Shown: piece after piece, positions 1 to 14,000 of the stretch | How the letters are laid out: each line of letters opens with the position of its first letter | How positions within the stretch are numbered: position 1 is the first letter of the stretch | Assembly: GCA_019925795.1 (NCBI GenBank) | Contig: CM034309.1 | Coordinates: forward strand, 23,926,729-23,990,728 | Direction: 5' to 3' | From: Dendrobium chrysotoxum | Taxonomy: Eukaryota; Streptophyta; Magnoliopsida; Asparagales; Orchidaceae | DNA: 64,000 nt | Translations under genes and position numbers: made by a program | The notes under the pieces: model-generated | The model's input: only the letters and a program-made list of their open reading frames with translations | The model's database searches: none | What the model was told of the DNA's origin: nothing

Positions 1-598
1 ACAAGAAAGAACGAGCAAAGAGAGGAGAACACTAGGACTAGTAGAACATAACTCAATTCAAAACTAATAAGCTGACATCCAAATAAACACCATGCAAGAT
101 AAAAAAAAGCCAAACACACAAAAAAAATTAAAATTAAAAAAAAAATACTACCCTCAGAACAACCGGCAAGCGGTTTCCTCACATGCAATGAAAAAAGTAG
201 GTAATATAAAATAAGTGCTTAGGGCTTGCAAACCAAGGGTCCACCACAGCTACAAGGTCCAACGCCCACCAAAACTCCTCCGACAAATGTCACCAAATCA
301 TCCAACAAACACCTCCCAAAAACACAGCGAAGGGGAAAGGCAAGACTCCACTCCACATAAATTTTCAAAATAATGACATAAAATAGTAGCTCAAGCATTA
401 ACGAGCTAGAACCAAGCATCTCCCAAAAACACAGCCCAAAACCAAGCAGCCAAGCCCAACCTGAGAAGCATCCAACAGCCTAAAAACTCAAAGAACCCGA
501 CTAGCTAGCACACCCAAAGTTTGTCATGCCCAAGCACTACCTACTCATGCTCATTGGATGTCTTCCATCATAGGGTAGCATAAAAAAATCAAAAGAAA
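1..598. other. Unassigned AT-rich sequence
   Basis: No gene or transposon domain is recognised. It abuts the LINE fragment that begins near 599 and may belong to another degraded repeat. Confidence 0.3.
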
Positions 599-1386
599 CT
601 AATCCACTTATCTTCCACTGGAGCTACTCCAACCTTTTCACGTATATGCTCATTTCATATCCTCTTTAAGAGTAAAGCCACTACTCCACTTGAGCATCCT
701 AATCTCTGCAATACTTAACTTAATACTATGCTTCTCTTTTAATAGCAAAAATTCTGCATAATAAAGTATTGTAGGTCTCACCAACATTTTATAAAATTTT
801 TCTGTAAGGTTAAGAGGGACTTATCAACAAGAAGAATATCATCAACAAAAAGCATACACCAGGGTACAACCTCATGAAAATTTGTAGTGAGGACATCCAT
901 GACTAAAGAAAAAAGATATGGGCTTAAGACTTATCCTTAATGTAATCCAATTAAAATAGGAAAATACTTAGTCAAACAACCATGTGTTCGAACACAAGTA
1001 ATAGCTCCTACATACATATCCCTAATGACTTGAATAATATAAGCATTATTAACTCTTCGAATTTTATCATATGCTTTCTATAAATCAATAAAAATCATAT
1101 GTAGATTCTCCTCATTCTCTCTATACTTCTCCATCAAACCTCTCAATAAATGTATAGCCTCTATAATAGACCTACTTGGCATGAATCCAAATTGATTTTG
1201 AGAAACAAGAACATACATGAACTCCCTCTATAATCTTATCAACAAGAAGTATATCATGAGCAATAAGCAAACACCAAGGTACATCCTCTTCAAAATGTAT
1301 AGTGAGAACATCCATGAATAAAGAAAAAAGATATGAACTTAATGCTAATACTTGATTTAATCCAACCGAAATAGGAAAATACTTGT
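599..1386 (-). mobile_element. RTE-type LINE fragment, degraded
   Basis: The sequence matches, in the same minus orientation, the reverse-transcriptase region of the better RTE copy at 49324-50560 (for example CACTGGAGCTACTCCAACC near 615). It lacks the usual 3' tail. The stretch about 800-965 recurs at about 1230-1386 as an internal direct duplication. Many stops; dead. Confidence 0.7.
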
Positions 1387-1390
1387 TGGT

Positions 1391-1903
1391 ATTGCAAATT
1401 TGAGAAAAAAAAAAAGCAAACTGAAGGGAGCTTGTCAGCGGAGGGAACTCGTCGGTGGCCGGAGGGAGAGCGCCCGAACAATGTGTGAGATCGTCGGCCG
1501 GAGGGAGCTCGTTGGCGGCCGGATTCCTGCGTAGTTAGCCAGAGGTGCGATCGCGGCGAGCGAGCATATGCAGAAAGATCAAGCCGAGGAAATGAAGAGG
1601 AAGGGCTTGGGATGACCAATATTAAGTCTATTTTCGGTGGTGTTTCGGCGGTTATGGCCGCCAGAAAAAATTACTTAACACCGGCGGCGACGACCGTCGG
1701 TATTAGCGACGGTAATATATAAAACCGGCGGTCTTACCGGGGGTTACCATAGCACCGCTATTTCCGGTGGTTTTTAATAATAACCCGTCGGTGAAACTGT
1801 CAGTTAATACTGGTAGTCAGACCGCCGGCTAAATCGCCGGTGTTACCGACGGGTAAAGGACCACCGGTAATAGCCGCCGGTAAAACCTGAATTTCCTGTA
1901 GTG
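1391..1903 (-). mobile_element. CACTA (En/Spm) transposon terminus
   Basis: Read on the minus strand the end is CACTACAGGAAATTC, a CACTA-superfamily terminal inverted repeat. Just inside, 1621-1890 holds many copies of CCGGCGG/CCGTCGG/CCGCCGG in both orientations, as expected for subterminal transposase-binding repeats. The inner part to about 1391 is GC-rich and non-coding. The opposite end was not found, so this is a fragment or the partner is degraded. It appears to cut off the LINE piece to its left. Confidence 0.7.
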
Positions 1904-2618
1904 AATGATACATATACAATAGTCATAGTATAAAATAAACTAACTCTTCTTAATGAACTGGAGACTAAAAAATAGAAATACTACTAGAAGCCAGTATGCA
2001 AATCATCCTTAAGCTTCCTTACCTTTCCCTGAAAATATGTAAAAATAACATAATTAGCATTATAGCCAAACAAGTTATCAATATTTATAACTGAAATCAA
2101 TGCCTATCATATACTCAATCATATCAATAACATATTAAATAACATAGTGGCATTTCAGTTCCACATCAATCCGTTAGATATCAATTTAGCATTCAAAATC
2201 CGTGGTCATCATTAATTAATTAGTATTATCTATTATATCATGTCAATCAACAGTCGCTAATCTTATCCATCTTATATGCCATATACAATCAATGAATGTA
2301 CCATATCATATACTATCTCTGCACACACATAGATGTTATATGGTTTATTTATCAATGCTAATATTATATGCATGCATCAATATAAGAGTCAGCAAGGCGG
2401 AGCATCAAACTTTAATTTGGTGTTTTCATCTTTCCATATGTATTCATTGTATCATTATGTCATCATCATTATCATTACATCATTACGCCATCTTTATCCT
2501 TATTATTATAAGTGGCCTTCAATAAATTATCAAATTATTAAATCATTAAGTCATTAAGAGTCGCCACATATCGGTAGACATAATCAGTCATCAGTTATAT
2601 GCTACAATAAGAATAACA
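1904..2618. other. AT-rich unassigned sequence
   Basis: There are short ORFs on the + strand near 2292-2557 but with no recognisable domain. I see no gene. Confidence 0.3.
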
Positions 2619-3915
2619 CCATAAACTATCTTTAAAGGTAAACATGTTAGCCCACCATCCTATAAGGGTATTATATTTTAAAAGTGAACTCTTATTAATT
2701 ATAGTATTGAAACTCAGCCTTCTTTGCTTACATCCAAATGCCACATTTAACTTATACTAGTTGGATCAACCTCTCTTTAATGTATGAAATGCAACATGAA
2801 TTAAAACTATAAAATACAGAAAAATATGTATATTAGTTAATTGCTTCATAAAATTATAACTTTCATTTTGCCCAATAAAATTCAATAATATTACAATCAC
2901 ATCACTCATATTAATGATATTTATCACATACCAAAAGTTATGTGATGAAAGTTCACTTAAACAGAAGATTTAAGCTTTTTATCACTTTAAAGAAAGGAAA
3001 AAAATGCATCAAACTCAAATTTATTGAAAATAGGTACAGAGTAAATGTTACTCACTATGAGTAGAATAACTTTCCTAACAGAAACGACGGACAAAAATAC
3101 CCCGAAGGTCCTTTTTCTCTTTCCACTCTCCTCTCCTCTTCCTCCTCTTCTCCCTTTCCTTCTCGAGCAAGCCAACCAAATGACGAAGAAAGAATGGTTT
3201 GATTAGAGGAGGCTTAGTGCATGCTTAGGTTTTAGAATTATATATATATAAAGCACCGCAGTAATCCGACCTAGTGCTACAACGCTATATGTTGAATCCA
3301 GAATTACTGTAAAACATACCTCAAATACTACGGCGGTGATTTTGGAACCACTACATTCACATGCTCAGCACTGCAACGCTCCAATTCAAATAGAAATTCA
3401 AAATTTTATTGTAAAATACTTTTCATATTTTCTGGTTATTATAATTGACCCATATTGGAAAACTATCATCCTCGATATTTTTTAAAAAAATAGATCATTG
3501 GTTACATCAATCAAAATTTAGGTGCATTTTCTCTAACATATGTACATGTGAATCAATCACAGTAATTGATCATGCAGCATGTAAGGTCATGCAATTCTAT
3601 AACACCATAAATCATTTTTAAAGGAAAGCCTGTCGGCCCACCCTCATACGTAGAGTATTATATTTTAAAAGCTAATCCATATTAATTATAGTGTTGACAG
3701 TCATCTTTCCTTACTTATATGCAAATACTACATTTATCTTATATCAATTGTATTAATCTCTCTTTAATGTATGAAATGCAATATGAAATACTTAAATCTA
3801 TAAAATACAGAAAAATATGTATATTAGTCAATAGCTTTAGACATTTATAACTTTCATTTTACTTTATAAATTTAATAATATTACAATTATATTGCTCACA
3901 TTGATGATGTAATAA
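2619..3915. repeat. Pair of direct repeats of about 310 bp (2619-2935 and 3600-3912)
   Basis: The two copies share long similar blocks such as TTTAATGTATGAAATGCAA and TAAAATACAGAAAAATATG. Between and after them lie inverted repeats (3272-3400 against 3955-4075). TGTAATAACCC near 3906 looks like a gypsy LTR start. The arrangement fits rearranged LTR-retrotransposon ends; no coding part survives. Confidence 0.55.
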
Positions 3916-4078
3916 CCCAAAGATTTATTTTTAAAATGAAAAAAATATGAAAAATATGAATTCATATTTGAATTAGAGCGCTTCAGCGCAGTGCTTTGTA
4001 GCATTGCGGTGTTATGCTTGAAAGTTATATAGTAATTCTGGATTTAGCATGCAACATTATAGCGCTAGCCTACTAACA

Positions 4079-4079
<1 letters not shown>

Positions 4080-4111
<32 letters not shown>
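4080..4111. repeat. (TA)n microsatellite
   Basis: An uninterrupted TA run of about 16 units, inside the inverted-repeat LTR debris. Confidence 0.95.
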
Positions 4112-4113
<2 letters not shown>

Positions 4114-4904
4114 AATGCTCACTTTGAATATAGCTCAATGAGCATTAGCGAGCATTTGATCTCTTTAAGGACTTGTAACCTTTTTTTTATGATTAACACG
4201 TAAGCCCTAAAATGGGTTTTTGGAAAAAAAAAAAATGAATTGGAAAATATGTCATATAATATCTTTTAATTAAAAACCCACATAATTCAAATAAAATTTG
4301 ATTTGATTTAATCATCTATGGATCATGCTGTATGATGTAAGATCAAATAATACAATATGTTGTTATCTTAAATTAAATTGTGCATATCAATCAAGTAATA
4401 TTTGATTTAGTGAGATTTACTCACTAATCACATTGTCTGATGCATATTGTACAGTATGATCCATCAATATTGTGAAATAAAATTTTAATTTATATTAATT
4501 TCTAATTAGAGTGAATTTTAGAGGTTTAATTAAAAGCATGTGATGCCCATGAATGTACAACTGATATCATTTTGAATCATATTAATTAGTAAACCCTAGG
4601 AAAGAAAAATCAAGAGAAATATAGAAAGGAAAGTGAAGGGAGAATTCTAATGAAGATTTTCTAGTTGCTCTTCCTACACATGTTATTCTTTTTCTCATAC
4701 TTTAATCCTCATTTCTAAAATTTTACTTCATTAAGATATCTTCATTGTTCTTAATTAAGAGAGATCTCAAATCCAAAAAAATTCTTATTTTCTAATGGTC
4801 ATCACCTAACAGAGTGTGCAAAGAGTGATCAATTCCTTGCCTTCATGATAGAGGAATGTTGGGTCATAGAGAACTTCTCCCATTGAGTAAAAGCATTGGG
4901 TTGA

Positions 4905-5010
4905 CGTAGCTTACCTTGGTCTGTTGGTTGGGAGAGCTTTGGCTACCAACCAAAAAAATCTTGGGTTCAAGTCTTGTGTATGTGATGTGTGTGTGAGTTT
5001 GCCTTAATTG
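4905..5010 (+). mobile_element. Possible tRNA-derived SINE head
   Basis: A box-B-like GGTTCAAGTCT at 4964-4974 matches GGTTCRANYCY exactly. A box-A-like TGGTCTGTTGG lies at 4917-4927, a normal spacing. No tail or target duplication was identified, so it could also be a decayed tRNA or chance. Confidence 0.3.
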
Positions 5011-7260
5011 ACTGAAATGTCCTAAAAAGTATCAGGTTGCTATATTAAGCATCAAGGAGTAATTTCTCCATGTGCAATAACAAATGAGTGATATAGTGAA
5101 ATCTTTATTACTATGAACTTTATTGTTGCAATTATTATCATCACTTAATTTATTATTGTTTCACAATTAAATATTAACTACATGTGATATCATTTTGATG
5201 TGTAAAAGAGAGAAAGCAAAGTTTAGCTTTTCTTACATTATTGAAATCTTGGCATTAACATTTTAAAGGGAAAAAAGTAATCGGAGCTTAGCTTATTGCT
5301 TGTATTATTAAAATCCTTTGCTCACATCATTAATATTTTATTATAAAGAAATGAAGAAAAGCCTATTTTATTTTTACATCAATGTGATAATGCTAAGAAA
5401 TTGTTCACATCTTTATAAAATAATATTTTTATTTGAGTGAAAATTGGGAATATATATACATTGAGAATATGTTCTGAGGGCCAATAGTCCCATTGTATAT
5501 CTTGATTTTTTGGTCCTTAACTTTTGCATGATCACCTCACTAATTATCTCAAGGATGAAAGGAGAGTTGCAAGCATGTTCCTAAGCCAAAGGTGGAGGAG
5601 ATTGAGTAATGCTCATAACAACATACTTTCCTTGGTGTGGAAACAAGTAGGGTAGCTAATGTGAGATTTCACTGCTATTGAAGAGAAGCTCTGATTAGGC
5701 TAGAGATGTTGATAGTTTGTTGGTAAAGATTGTTAATAATTGCATCGACATTATCACAATGCCAAAGAATGTTGATGGTGTTAACTCATTAAGCCTTGTT
5801 GACAAGGGAGAATACACATGTCAAAGATTTGTGAGGAGTAAGGAGATAGCAAGGAAATTGAATCCAAGGTTTATTTATTAATGAGGCAAAGAGATCATTA
5901 CAAAAAAGAGAAAAAGAGATACAAATGATTATCAATATATGAAGAGTTTTAGAAGGGTTAAACTAAGCAATTAATGTCAATTATATAATTTATTAAGGAG
6001 GCATATTAGACTCTTGGTGGAATACATAGAGTGAAACCTTACAAGGCTAAGAAATAGAAGGGAGAATCATTGTAGTAATCTTAAGTATAGAGGAGAAGAA
6101 GAGTGTTCTTATATTTATGCTACAATAAAATCTCATAAGAAGATAAACGAGAAGAGGGGAGTCGAGCTTTGTAGAACGTTGGTAGCTAAATGTCGTTGAG
6201 TATAGTAGAGCACTATGAGTAAGCTCTAAAGTTATATCTAAAGAGTCGAAGGTAGCCTTATAAAGAGAAGAAATTGAGTATCATATTAAGCAGTGAACAA
6301 GAATATATAATTGAGAGTCTAACATCTTAATAGCCTTTCTCCTCACCTCCCTAGACTTTTTATGATGCCTTCCTACACTACAAATTAACAGGGGCTTGCT
6401 TGTGGGTAGCATCAACAGTAAAGAATGCAAGCAGCTTGCAAAAATATGTCGTGTTAGAGTATTATGTTGTAGATGGTACACCCACCACCCTGGTACATTA
6501 TCTTGATTGTGGAATTGGCCATAGGAAGTGAGAACATGGACTATATTCATATGGCGAGGAAGATGAAGTGTATCCTCATTAGTTTGGATACACAGTGGCA
6601 CGAAGATTATGCTCCACTTTCATTTATCCAAATTGGTAGCATAAATAAATGTGATGATGCAACTAAAGGCATGTCAGGACTTGCCATTAATGATTAGATA
6701 TCAGAGTGTCCCATTACTTTCAAGATAATGTACAAGAAGGATGATTAATAAAGCTTCTATAAGCAAATAGTCAACTAAAAAAAAGTAGAGATGACATTTG
6801 AGACTTGAATGACATTTAAGGTTAACAAGTTTTTTTTTTCATAGAATAATTACTTAATTTATTTGATAATGTATTTTTAGGTTTTTATGGTTGACCATAA
6901 ATTTTTTTAGTTTATTGATTAAAAAATATTTTTCATACTAAACAAAAATAAACATTAATATTTATGAATTGGGTTACCATAGTTTTTGAAGGTGAATAGC
7001 AAATTAATAGATCTAATTACTTCAAAACTTAAATAAGTTCACTTATTGTATTGTTCTAGTCTCTAAGATTTTTAGAAGTCATGAATATGATAATTAATTG
7101 TAAGGAACTAGTTATTGAGTGTTTTACAACTAGGAAATCTGAAATATTATTTTGAATAGGGTTAGTTAAATAATATCTTTAATTATTCTAAGTATATAAA
7201 TAAATATGTAAATTTAGAATTAAATTTATAAATATAATTTAAATTATGTGTATTGTTAAA
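5011..7260. other. Unassigned AT-rich upstream region
   Basis: No exon-like coding or clear element ends. ORFs at 6281-6601 (minus) and 6473-6697 (plus) overlap each other and show no known domain. Probably old repeat sequence. Confidence 0.3.
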
Positions 7261-7308
7261 AAATAAATCTATTATTACTGTTTTTTTAAACTAAAAAAAG
7301 TTGGAGGA

Positions 7309-7858
7309 GGCCGGCCGCCGGCCGCCGGCCGGCCCCAATGCTGCCAGCCTAAGTTGAGCAACACTTTAAATGACTTATTCCTCTTCAAATTTTTTTTAAT
7401 AAATTTTGAATACTCGGAGTTCGTTCCGCCAAGATCTTCAGAGTCCAACGAGGCCGGGTCACTAAGCACTTTTCCTTGCCTCGGCCTTCAAAATGCACTG
7501 TTGGCCAAACGCCGGAAGTTCGAAACGGAAAATTCGGTACATAACCGCCGAGACGCCGCCAGGCCGGTTGGACCGCCATCCAATCCACAGTGCTCGAATC
7601 GACACCTATCAATCATCCCCCTCCTACTCGCCACAACAATCCAGGGTACCCGAGGTACTGGTTCGCGCTGTCACCTCCCCGATCATGTCTCGGCCGCACT
7701 CGGCTCGTTGGCCATACCGTTTCCTTTCTCTGAGGCCTTTCATCTCTTTCTTCTCCCCTACATTTTTGGCAAAGCTCAAGGGGAGCGGGAAGGCGGCGGA
7801 GATTCCGCGGGAACGGGAAATAGAGGGAGCAAAAGAAGAGCCGCAGTTGGTAGAGACA
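7309..7858 (+). promoter_or_regulatory. Probable promoter and 5' leader of the kinase, with a GC-rich near-palindrome
   Basis: The bases just upstream of the kinase start change abruptly from AT-rich to GC-rich. A run made only of G and C occupies 7309-7334 and is nearly its own reverse complement. No clear TATA box is positioned and no transcription start can be fixed. The reading frame is open from 7493 to the ATG, but the peptide resembles nothing I recognise. Inference: core promoter plus 5' UTR. Confidence 0.4.
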
Positions 7859-8041
7859 ATGATGAAGGGCGGCAGTGGGGGATCGGCGAAGAAGGCGTAT
7901 TCGGTGTCGCCGGCAGATTACCGGCTGCTCGACGAGGTGGGGCAGGGGGCGAGCGCCACGGTGTACCGCGCGATGTACATACCATTCAATGAGATCGTCG
8001 CCGTAAAGTGCATGGATCTCGATCGTTGCAACAGTAATCTT
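7859..8041 (+). CDS. Kinase exon 1 (residues 1-61)
   Basis: This exon carries a Gly/Ser-rich N-terminus, then YRLLDEVGQGASATVYRA with the ATP-binding glycine loop, and VAVK with lysine 50. It ends at CNSNL before donor GTCCGT at 8042. Phase 0 joins it to DDIRREAQTM in exon 2, the family's usual junction. An ORF runs open upstream from 7493 but lacks family similarity there. Confidence 0.9.
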
Positions 8042-11000
8042 GTCCGTTTCTCTCTGTCTCCTACATTTTTTCATTCATCCACTTTTATTGGTTTTTTATT
8101 CGATTTGTACTTTCCTGATTGATTGGAGTTGGTTTTTACCGATGATTTGTGGTTTTTTTTTCCTTTCTTTCTTTTTATTTTTTGGGTGATGGTTTGTGAT
8201 TTTGGTTTGAGAGGCGGTGATTTGGATTGTTTGGGTAAAGGGAGTGGGCTAAGGTATAGTGAAACTAGAAATTTACCGGTAAATATGGACCAAGTTAAAA
8301 AGAGAGAAGGAGAGATTTGCGAGAGAAGCTATGAGATTTCACTATTTTTGTTAGAAAGTACAAATGTTTCTTACTCCTATTTGTAAGTTTGGGCTAAGGT
8401 ATTGCGTTAAAAGAAAGATTACATACAAGTGAAATTATATAAAAAGACTTATATAAATGTTTATAGTAAAATGAAGTTTAGCTAGCTTGTAGCTTATTTA
8501 AATACAAAAAGAACTCATAACAAATTCCAACTAAAAGATAAGTCTTCATGAAGCCCCCGACACTTCACATTGAGCTGGTGAGTAGCTTTAAAACTTAGGC
8601 GAGTTCATTTGACAAGTTCGGTGAGTAACTTTGATGACTTAAGTCATCTTGATGCCGAGTAAGAGTATTACCAAGTGCTGAAGGAATGTGCTGAATAGCT
8701 TTGATAAATTGATTTCATTGGTGGGATCATCATAACCATACTTCAATTTGCTTTGAACTCAATTTAAATGATCAGTGAGACCTTATTTAACTCGGTCTAG
8801 GCGACATTTAGTGTACGTTCATTCCTGAATTCTCTTGTATCTTTGAAGAAATCTATTAAAGAACAATATAATAGCATATCATCTTGATGAGTTGGCACAT
8901 TAATTATGATTAATTATATGAATATGATAGAGAGTTAATACGTTGACTGTTTTAGGACTATAAATACTCGGACTTTTTTCTGAAGTTCTTGCCCAAACTT
9001 TTCTCATACCTTTGAAAATATGAACAAAATCGAGAAGTATACTAGCAAGAAGGTTCCTGTGATGCCATTAGAGAACTATAAGGAATGAGAGAAACGTAAA
9101 TCTGTTGGTGAATGTTCTTCTGTGCCATCTTGAAGATGATTAAGGAGGAATAAATTGAGGTTAATGAGAGTTAGAAGAATGAAGCTGTTATTAAGGAGTA
9201 AATCTTTGGGCCCGCTTTAAGTGTTTTTCTTTGGACAACTTACTAAAAAGTAAGTTATGACTCCTCTTTGCCTGGATCATCTTGCATTGAATTGATGCAT
9301 AATGTTTGGGTGATATTACAATTGCATCAAGCGAGTTACTAACTTTTGAGAATGAGCTAGTTGCTTGATCTTTTGAAGATTTGGAAGGGGATGAATATGC
9401 TGAAGTTGTTACTGGTTTAAAATATGATGCTGTTGAGAGAACTCTTACTACAAATATGGTTATAGGTGAGAAAGAAGTTACCCATGAAGAATTAAACATG
9501 GAGGTTGGATTTTAAGATCTTGCTAAGGGGTTTATTGTGGTTCCGAGGCAACCTCATCAGTTTTTGATGGCTAGATTGGGGAGTCTACTTGAAGATAATA
9601 TCCATGAAGGTGATGATACTCATCCTTCAAGCTAACTTTGATTGAGAAGGCAAAAGCTGCTAAGAGAGCCTCCAAACTCCAAAATTTTGGAGAGGATGAG
9701 AAGATTCACTTGGGTGACTTGGGAGAGAAGTTTTATGCTCTAGCTTTTCTCCTTGATATTATTTCAAGTGAAGTTGCTAGATTTTTTTTTATTGTTAAGT
9801 AAACGATTTGAAGAATGAGATCATTTTTTTAAGGAAATTCATCGCGTCTCTTTAGATGAGTCAATTCTTTAGGAATGCTAAATTATTGCTTCGTTACTTG
9901 ATCTTTTGTGGATCAATTTCTAGATATATTGTTCTGGATCTTGTAATCCAAGTTTTTCTAGGAGGTGCTACGTTAACATTGATTGCCAAGTTTGAGAACT
10001 TGCCTACATCTTCAAGGCATCCTCCTACAAGCTAGTTTTTCTTAAATGTTTTCCTTGCAAGAAGAATAGTGAATTTTCTTTGGAAGCATGTATTCTTTTT
10101 GCTTTTTTTTTTCAATGTAAACTCTTAAGATGAGAAAGAATCTTTATTATAAATTTTGTGTAGATTTTGTTTAATCAATGTTTTTCTGAGATGACCTTTG
10201 TGACCATTGGCGATTAGACTTGTGAAATGCTGAAATATTGTTTAGTTTCTAAAATATGTTTTACTTCGAATTTTTACATAATTGATTACAAAGATCTTTG
10301 ATTTAATGCTTAGAATGACCAAAATGATGTCTTTAGATTTGATTTTGCATCGCTCCAACTTCTATGAATTTTCTATAAATAGCCCTTCATACCTTTATTT
10401 ACTTCTTTACATCTTCTTCCTTTTTTTTCTCCTGGGCGACTTCCCCTTTCTCATTCCTCTTGAGTGACTTCTTCAAGAATTCTTATTTTCTCAGCTAAAC
10501 TTATTCTTAGTTGTTTGGTTAATTTCAGCAAAGGGGATTGGGACTTTGCTTCGTTGGTGACAATATACCATATCAAGTCAGTGCATCGGAGTTTGAGAAT
10601 GAAGATGAATTTGCTATATGATGGCTGAAGCCAACAAGTTCTCCAACTTGTTAAAGGGAGATGAGTTTTGCTTCTGCAAAGATCGGTTTAGACTTAGACT
10701 TGTGACTTCCTTTCTTTTTGGAGGTTGCCTAGATCCTTGGTTATTTTGGCTTAATCCTCATGATGCCTAATTTATTTACTCGCAGGATCTCTTTCATCAT
10801 TTTTCTGTGAGAAATAGAAGGCAAATTGTAGCTTAGATATAATCCACATTAGGATGTAAGCCCCATGCTTGAATATAATCCACATTACACACCAACATGA
10901 GGTAATTGAGTTAAATGAACATATCGATTAGATGGGCCCCATCCTTTGCGTGCAAGTTCGCAAACGGAGCTGATAGGACCCTAACATGTTTGCCATCATA

Positions 11001-14000
11001 TAAAAACTAAAATGAAAAAACTATGTGCAGCTTTGTTATAGGAGAAGGTTGTCATTTCCAATACTTGGGCTTAGATCCTCTACAAACAAATGATAAATTG
11101 GCATATCTACAACATGCTAATGCCAAAATAAAAGTGAAACTTTGTAACACTAATAATGGATCATAAAAAAAAAATAACAAAGGGGTTTATTGCCTAATTC
11201 AAGCTCTTGACCATAAATGCCAATAATTTTAACCTAAAACCTACTAATGAGTTTGATTGTGAAAAATTATAATAGCAGCGGTTCATCACTAAAATCAAGC
11301 GCCTAACCATAAAGACATACTTTGAGCCATATTCTTGATGTTGGGTTTTGTTACTATAATATCATAATTGAATTTGATCTTGCCATGAAAATGCCCTCTC
11401 AAATGTCAAGATAAATACATTCCATGCTCTTTTTCTAGTGTTGGACAAAATCAATGTAAAATCATAGTTGGAGGTATATAAATGCAAACAAAAGAAAAAG
11501 TATAGAAAAACTAGTAAGCATAAACAATAATTGACGGCTTTATGTTCAGAGCAGCCGTTTATTTTATTGACTTCATGAGCTTAGGTGACTCATATGTGAC
11601 TCATTTGTGATTTGATGATAACAATTATTATTTGTTGTTATGTAAATTGATTTGTAAAATTTTTCTTTCAAATAATTTAATTTGTAGCAACCATGAATGC
11701 TTCTTTTTCAACAGGCTAAGTTGAATATTTTATATTTGGAAATGATCTCATGATGTACAATTTTTGAAGGCTCAGGTGCAAAGTTTATTCAAGGTCTATT
11801 AGCTTAAGGCCTATTTATTATCATTTTTTGCCTAGGAAGATGAGGGCTTACGATGTAACTGGAAAGATCATAATCGGCCTTGGACCCTAGATCTAAGGTG
11901 AGAACCACCAATAGGTAGTAACTCTGTCCTATATCTTATGAAATACAAGGGACCTACAAACTTAGAACCCCACCTGGAGCTAAGCCAGCTCGATTATGAA
12001 CTTATAATCCTACCTTTAAAAGACTGTCAGCTAAATCACATAATTGCTTTTAAAATCATAAAATATGGTCTCAATGCACATGCAGGATGGGGAAGGTTGT
12101 TTAAATTTAGAAGATATAACTTATAGCTTGACCATTTAAAACAAGATGCCTGACCATGTGGGTTTGTAAATACTGACTCACAATACATATTTGATTATCT
12201 GGTCTTTATGTGAGGGCTTCCTCATATGACACACTTGGGCTTTGCATGATCATTTAAAAAATAAATTATTTGAAAATCTGGCTCATTTGAGTAAGCCATG
12301 CATGTTTTAGTAGAAACAATATATGTTATCCTACGGTTGATTTTTTAATTGGTAGAAATTTTAATATTATTCTATAACCCTCCCATATAAAACATGTTCA
12401 TGTCAACCCCAAGCAAAAACAAGTGAACAAATCTAGGAAAAAATATGCATTTATATACGTGCTCAGTAAATAATCAATCATATGGATGTGTATATAATCA
12501 ACCATTAGGAAACTAAAGTATAAAGTCCTAATTATTACAATTATAAATGGCAGCTGAGTTGCCTGCCTTATATAACCCAATTTATTTTTTTTAGACTCAA
12601 CTTATGGGTCTTCAAGTTTTGACTTCTAGATGTATCTGGGCTTCACCTAGGGGGGTTTATCCATCTGGTTCATCTTTCCTGTAACTATATTTCACAGGCC
12701 TGCAATTCTTTTTAAGTCTATTAATTATATTTAAACAATAAAAAGACTCAAATTTACAAAATAGGGGGATTATGAAGCATGTAATATATGAGCAAAAGAA
12801 ACATCTCAAAATTGTGTGAAACTTAAAGTGCCAAGTCCTATTTATATCCTATTAGCTATGCTTCTTTAGGGGGTTTTAAATAACCCCTGCAAGCAAATAA
12901 TATTAAATAATCATGACTTTTATCTCCTCTTGGATATGACTACATGCGGAAAAAAATTATATATCTCTATCCTAACCCCTTAAGGGTAAGTGCCCACAAC
13001 GCAGACAATCTAATATTCATCACAGCAAGCACAATAATCAATGTGGAGAAAAGAAAAAAAATCTAATCCTAGGATGCTTAGGGGTTATGTATTTAAGTAT
13101 GTGCTGGCTTGTGTGGTATGTCAAAATATGAACGAGTGCCTTATTTTAGTTCTGGAATATGAAGAGATTTAATTTTTAATCTTAGGGGTCGTCTCACTTT
13201 ATGTTGCTTGTGATTTAAAGATTTTATTTGATTTTTAAGATTTCATATTTAGGAGGGTTATGAAGTATCCACAGAGCAACAATTGCTTATTTTGAGGCAA
13301 GCCTGTTACTCACAGTATCCTAAGATCGAATGATATAGATATTCCACTTTTTTGGGTGGAATGACGCATCATTGCATCAAGAGAAAATTAGGTGATTTTT
13401 TTATTTTATTGAAGATCTCTTAGTATTTGGATAAGAAAAAGATGTTTACCTAATAGATTAAGGTAAATATGCCTAAGAATTTATCCTAGGACTTTGTAAA
13501 ATTCACCTAATTGAGTAAGATGAATTTTGGCCGGAAGAGGCTCCTAAAGCGGAATCTAGAAACTTATATTTTAGTTTTCATGTAAAAGGAGCGATCATTT
13601 ATTTTGATTAAATGAAAGATACCTAGAGTTTGTATCTTGGGGGAGATGTTATCTATTTGATTGGGTCAAATTGATAGACTTGGCTTTGAGGCCAAAGAGA
13701 GAAAAATTCCTATTGGATTTGGGTCCAATAGAAAAGAGCTAAGGCTTAGAAGCTCAAGGATAAATACCGTTTACTTGATTGAAGATTAAATAAATGAATA
13801 TGGTGGAATACCCAAAGCTTTGGAACTAAGGTAGAAGGAATCCTATAGCTTTTAGGCTAAGAAAATGAGAGTTTACTTATAGCCCTGATGCTAAGGAATG
13901 AGGGAAATTCCCTTTAGCTTTGGAGCTAAATAGAATAAAATCAAATTTATAGTTTTGAGGCTAATGGTTAAGTGAGAATCCCTACAACATTGAGGTTGAG

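Noticed and set aside
7354..7992. 212-codon ORF overlapping kinase exon 1 in another frame
   Set aside because: GC-rich shadow of exon 1 and its leader; no domain, and the true frame is clear.
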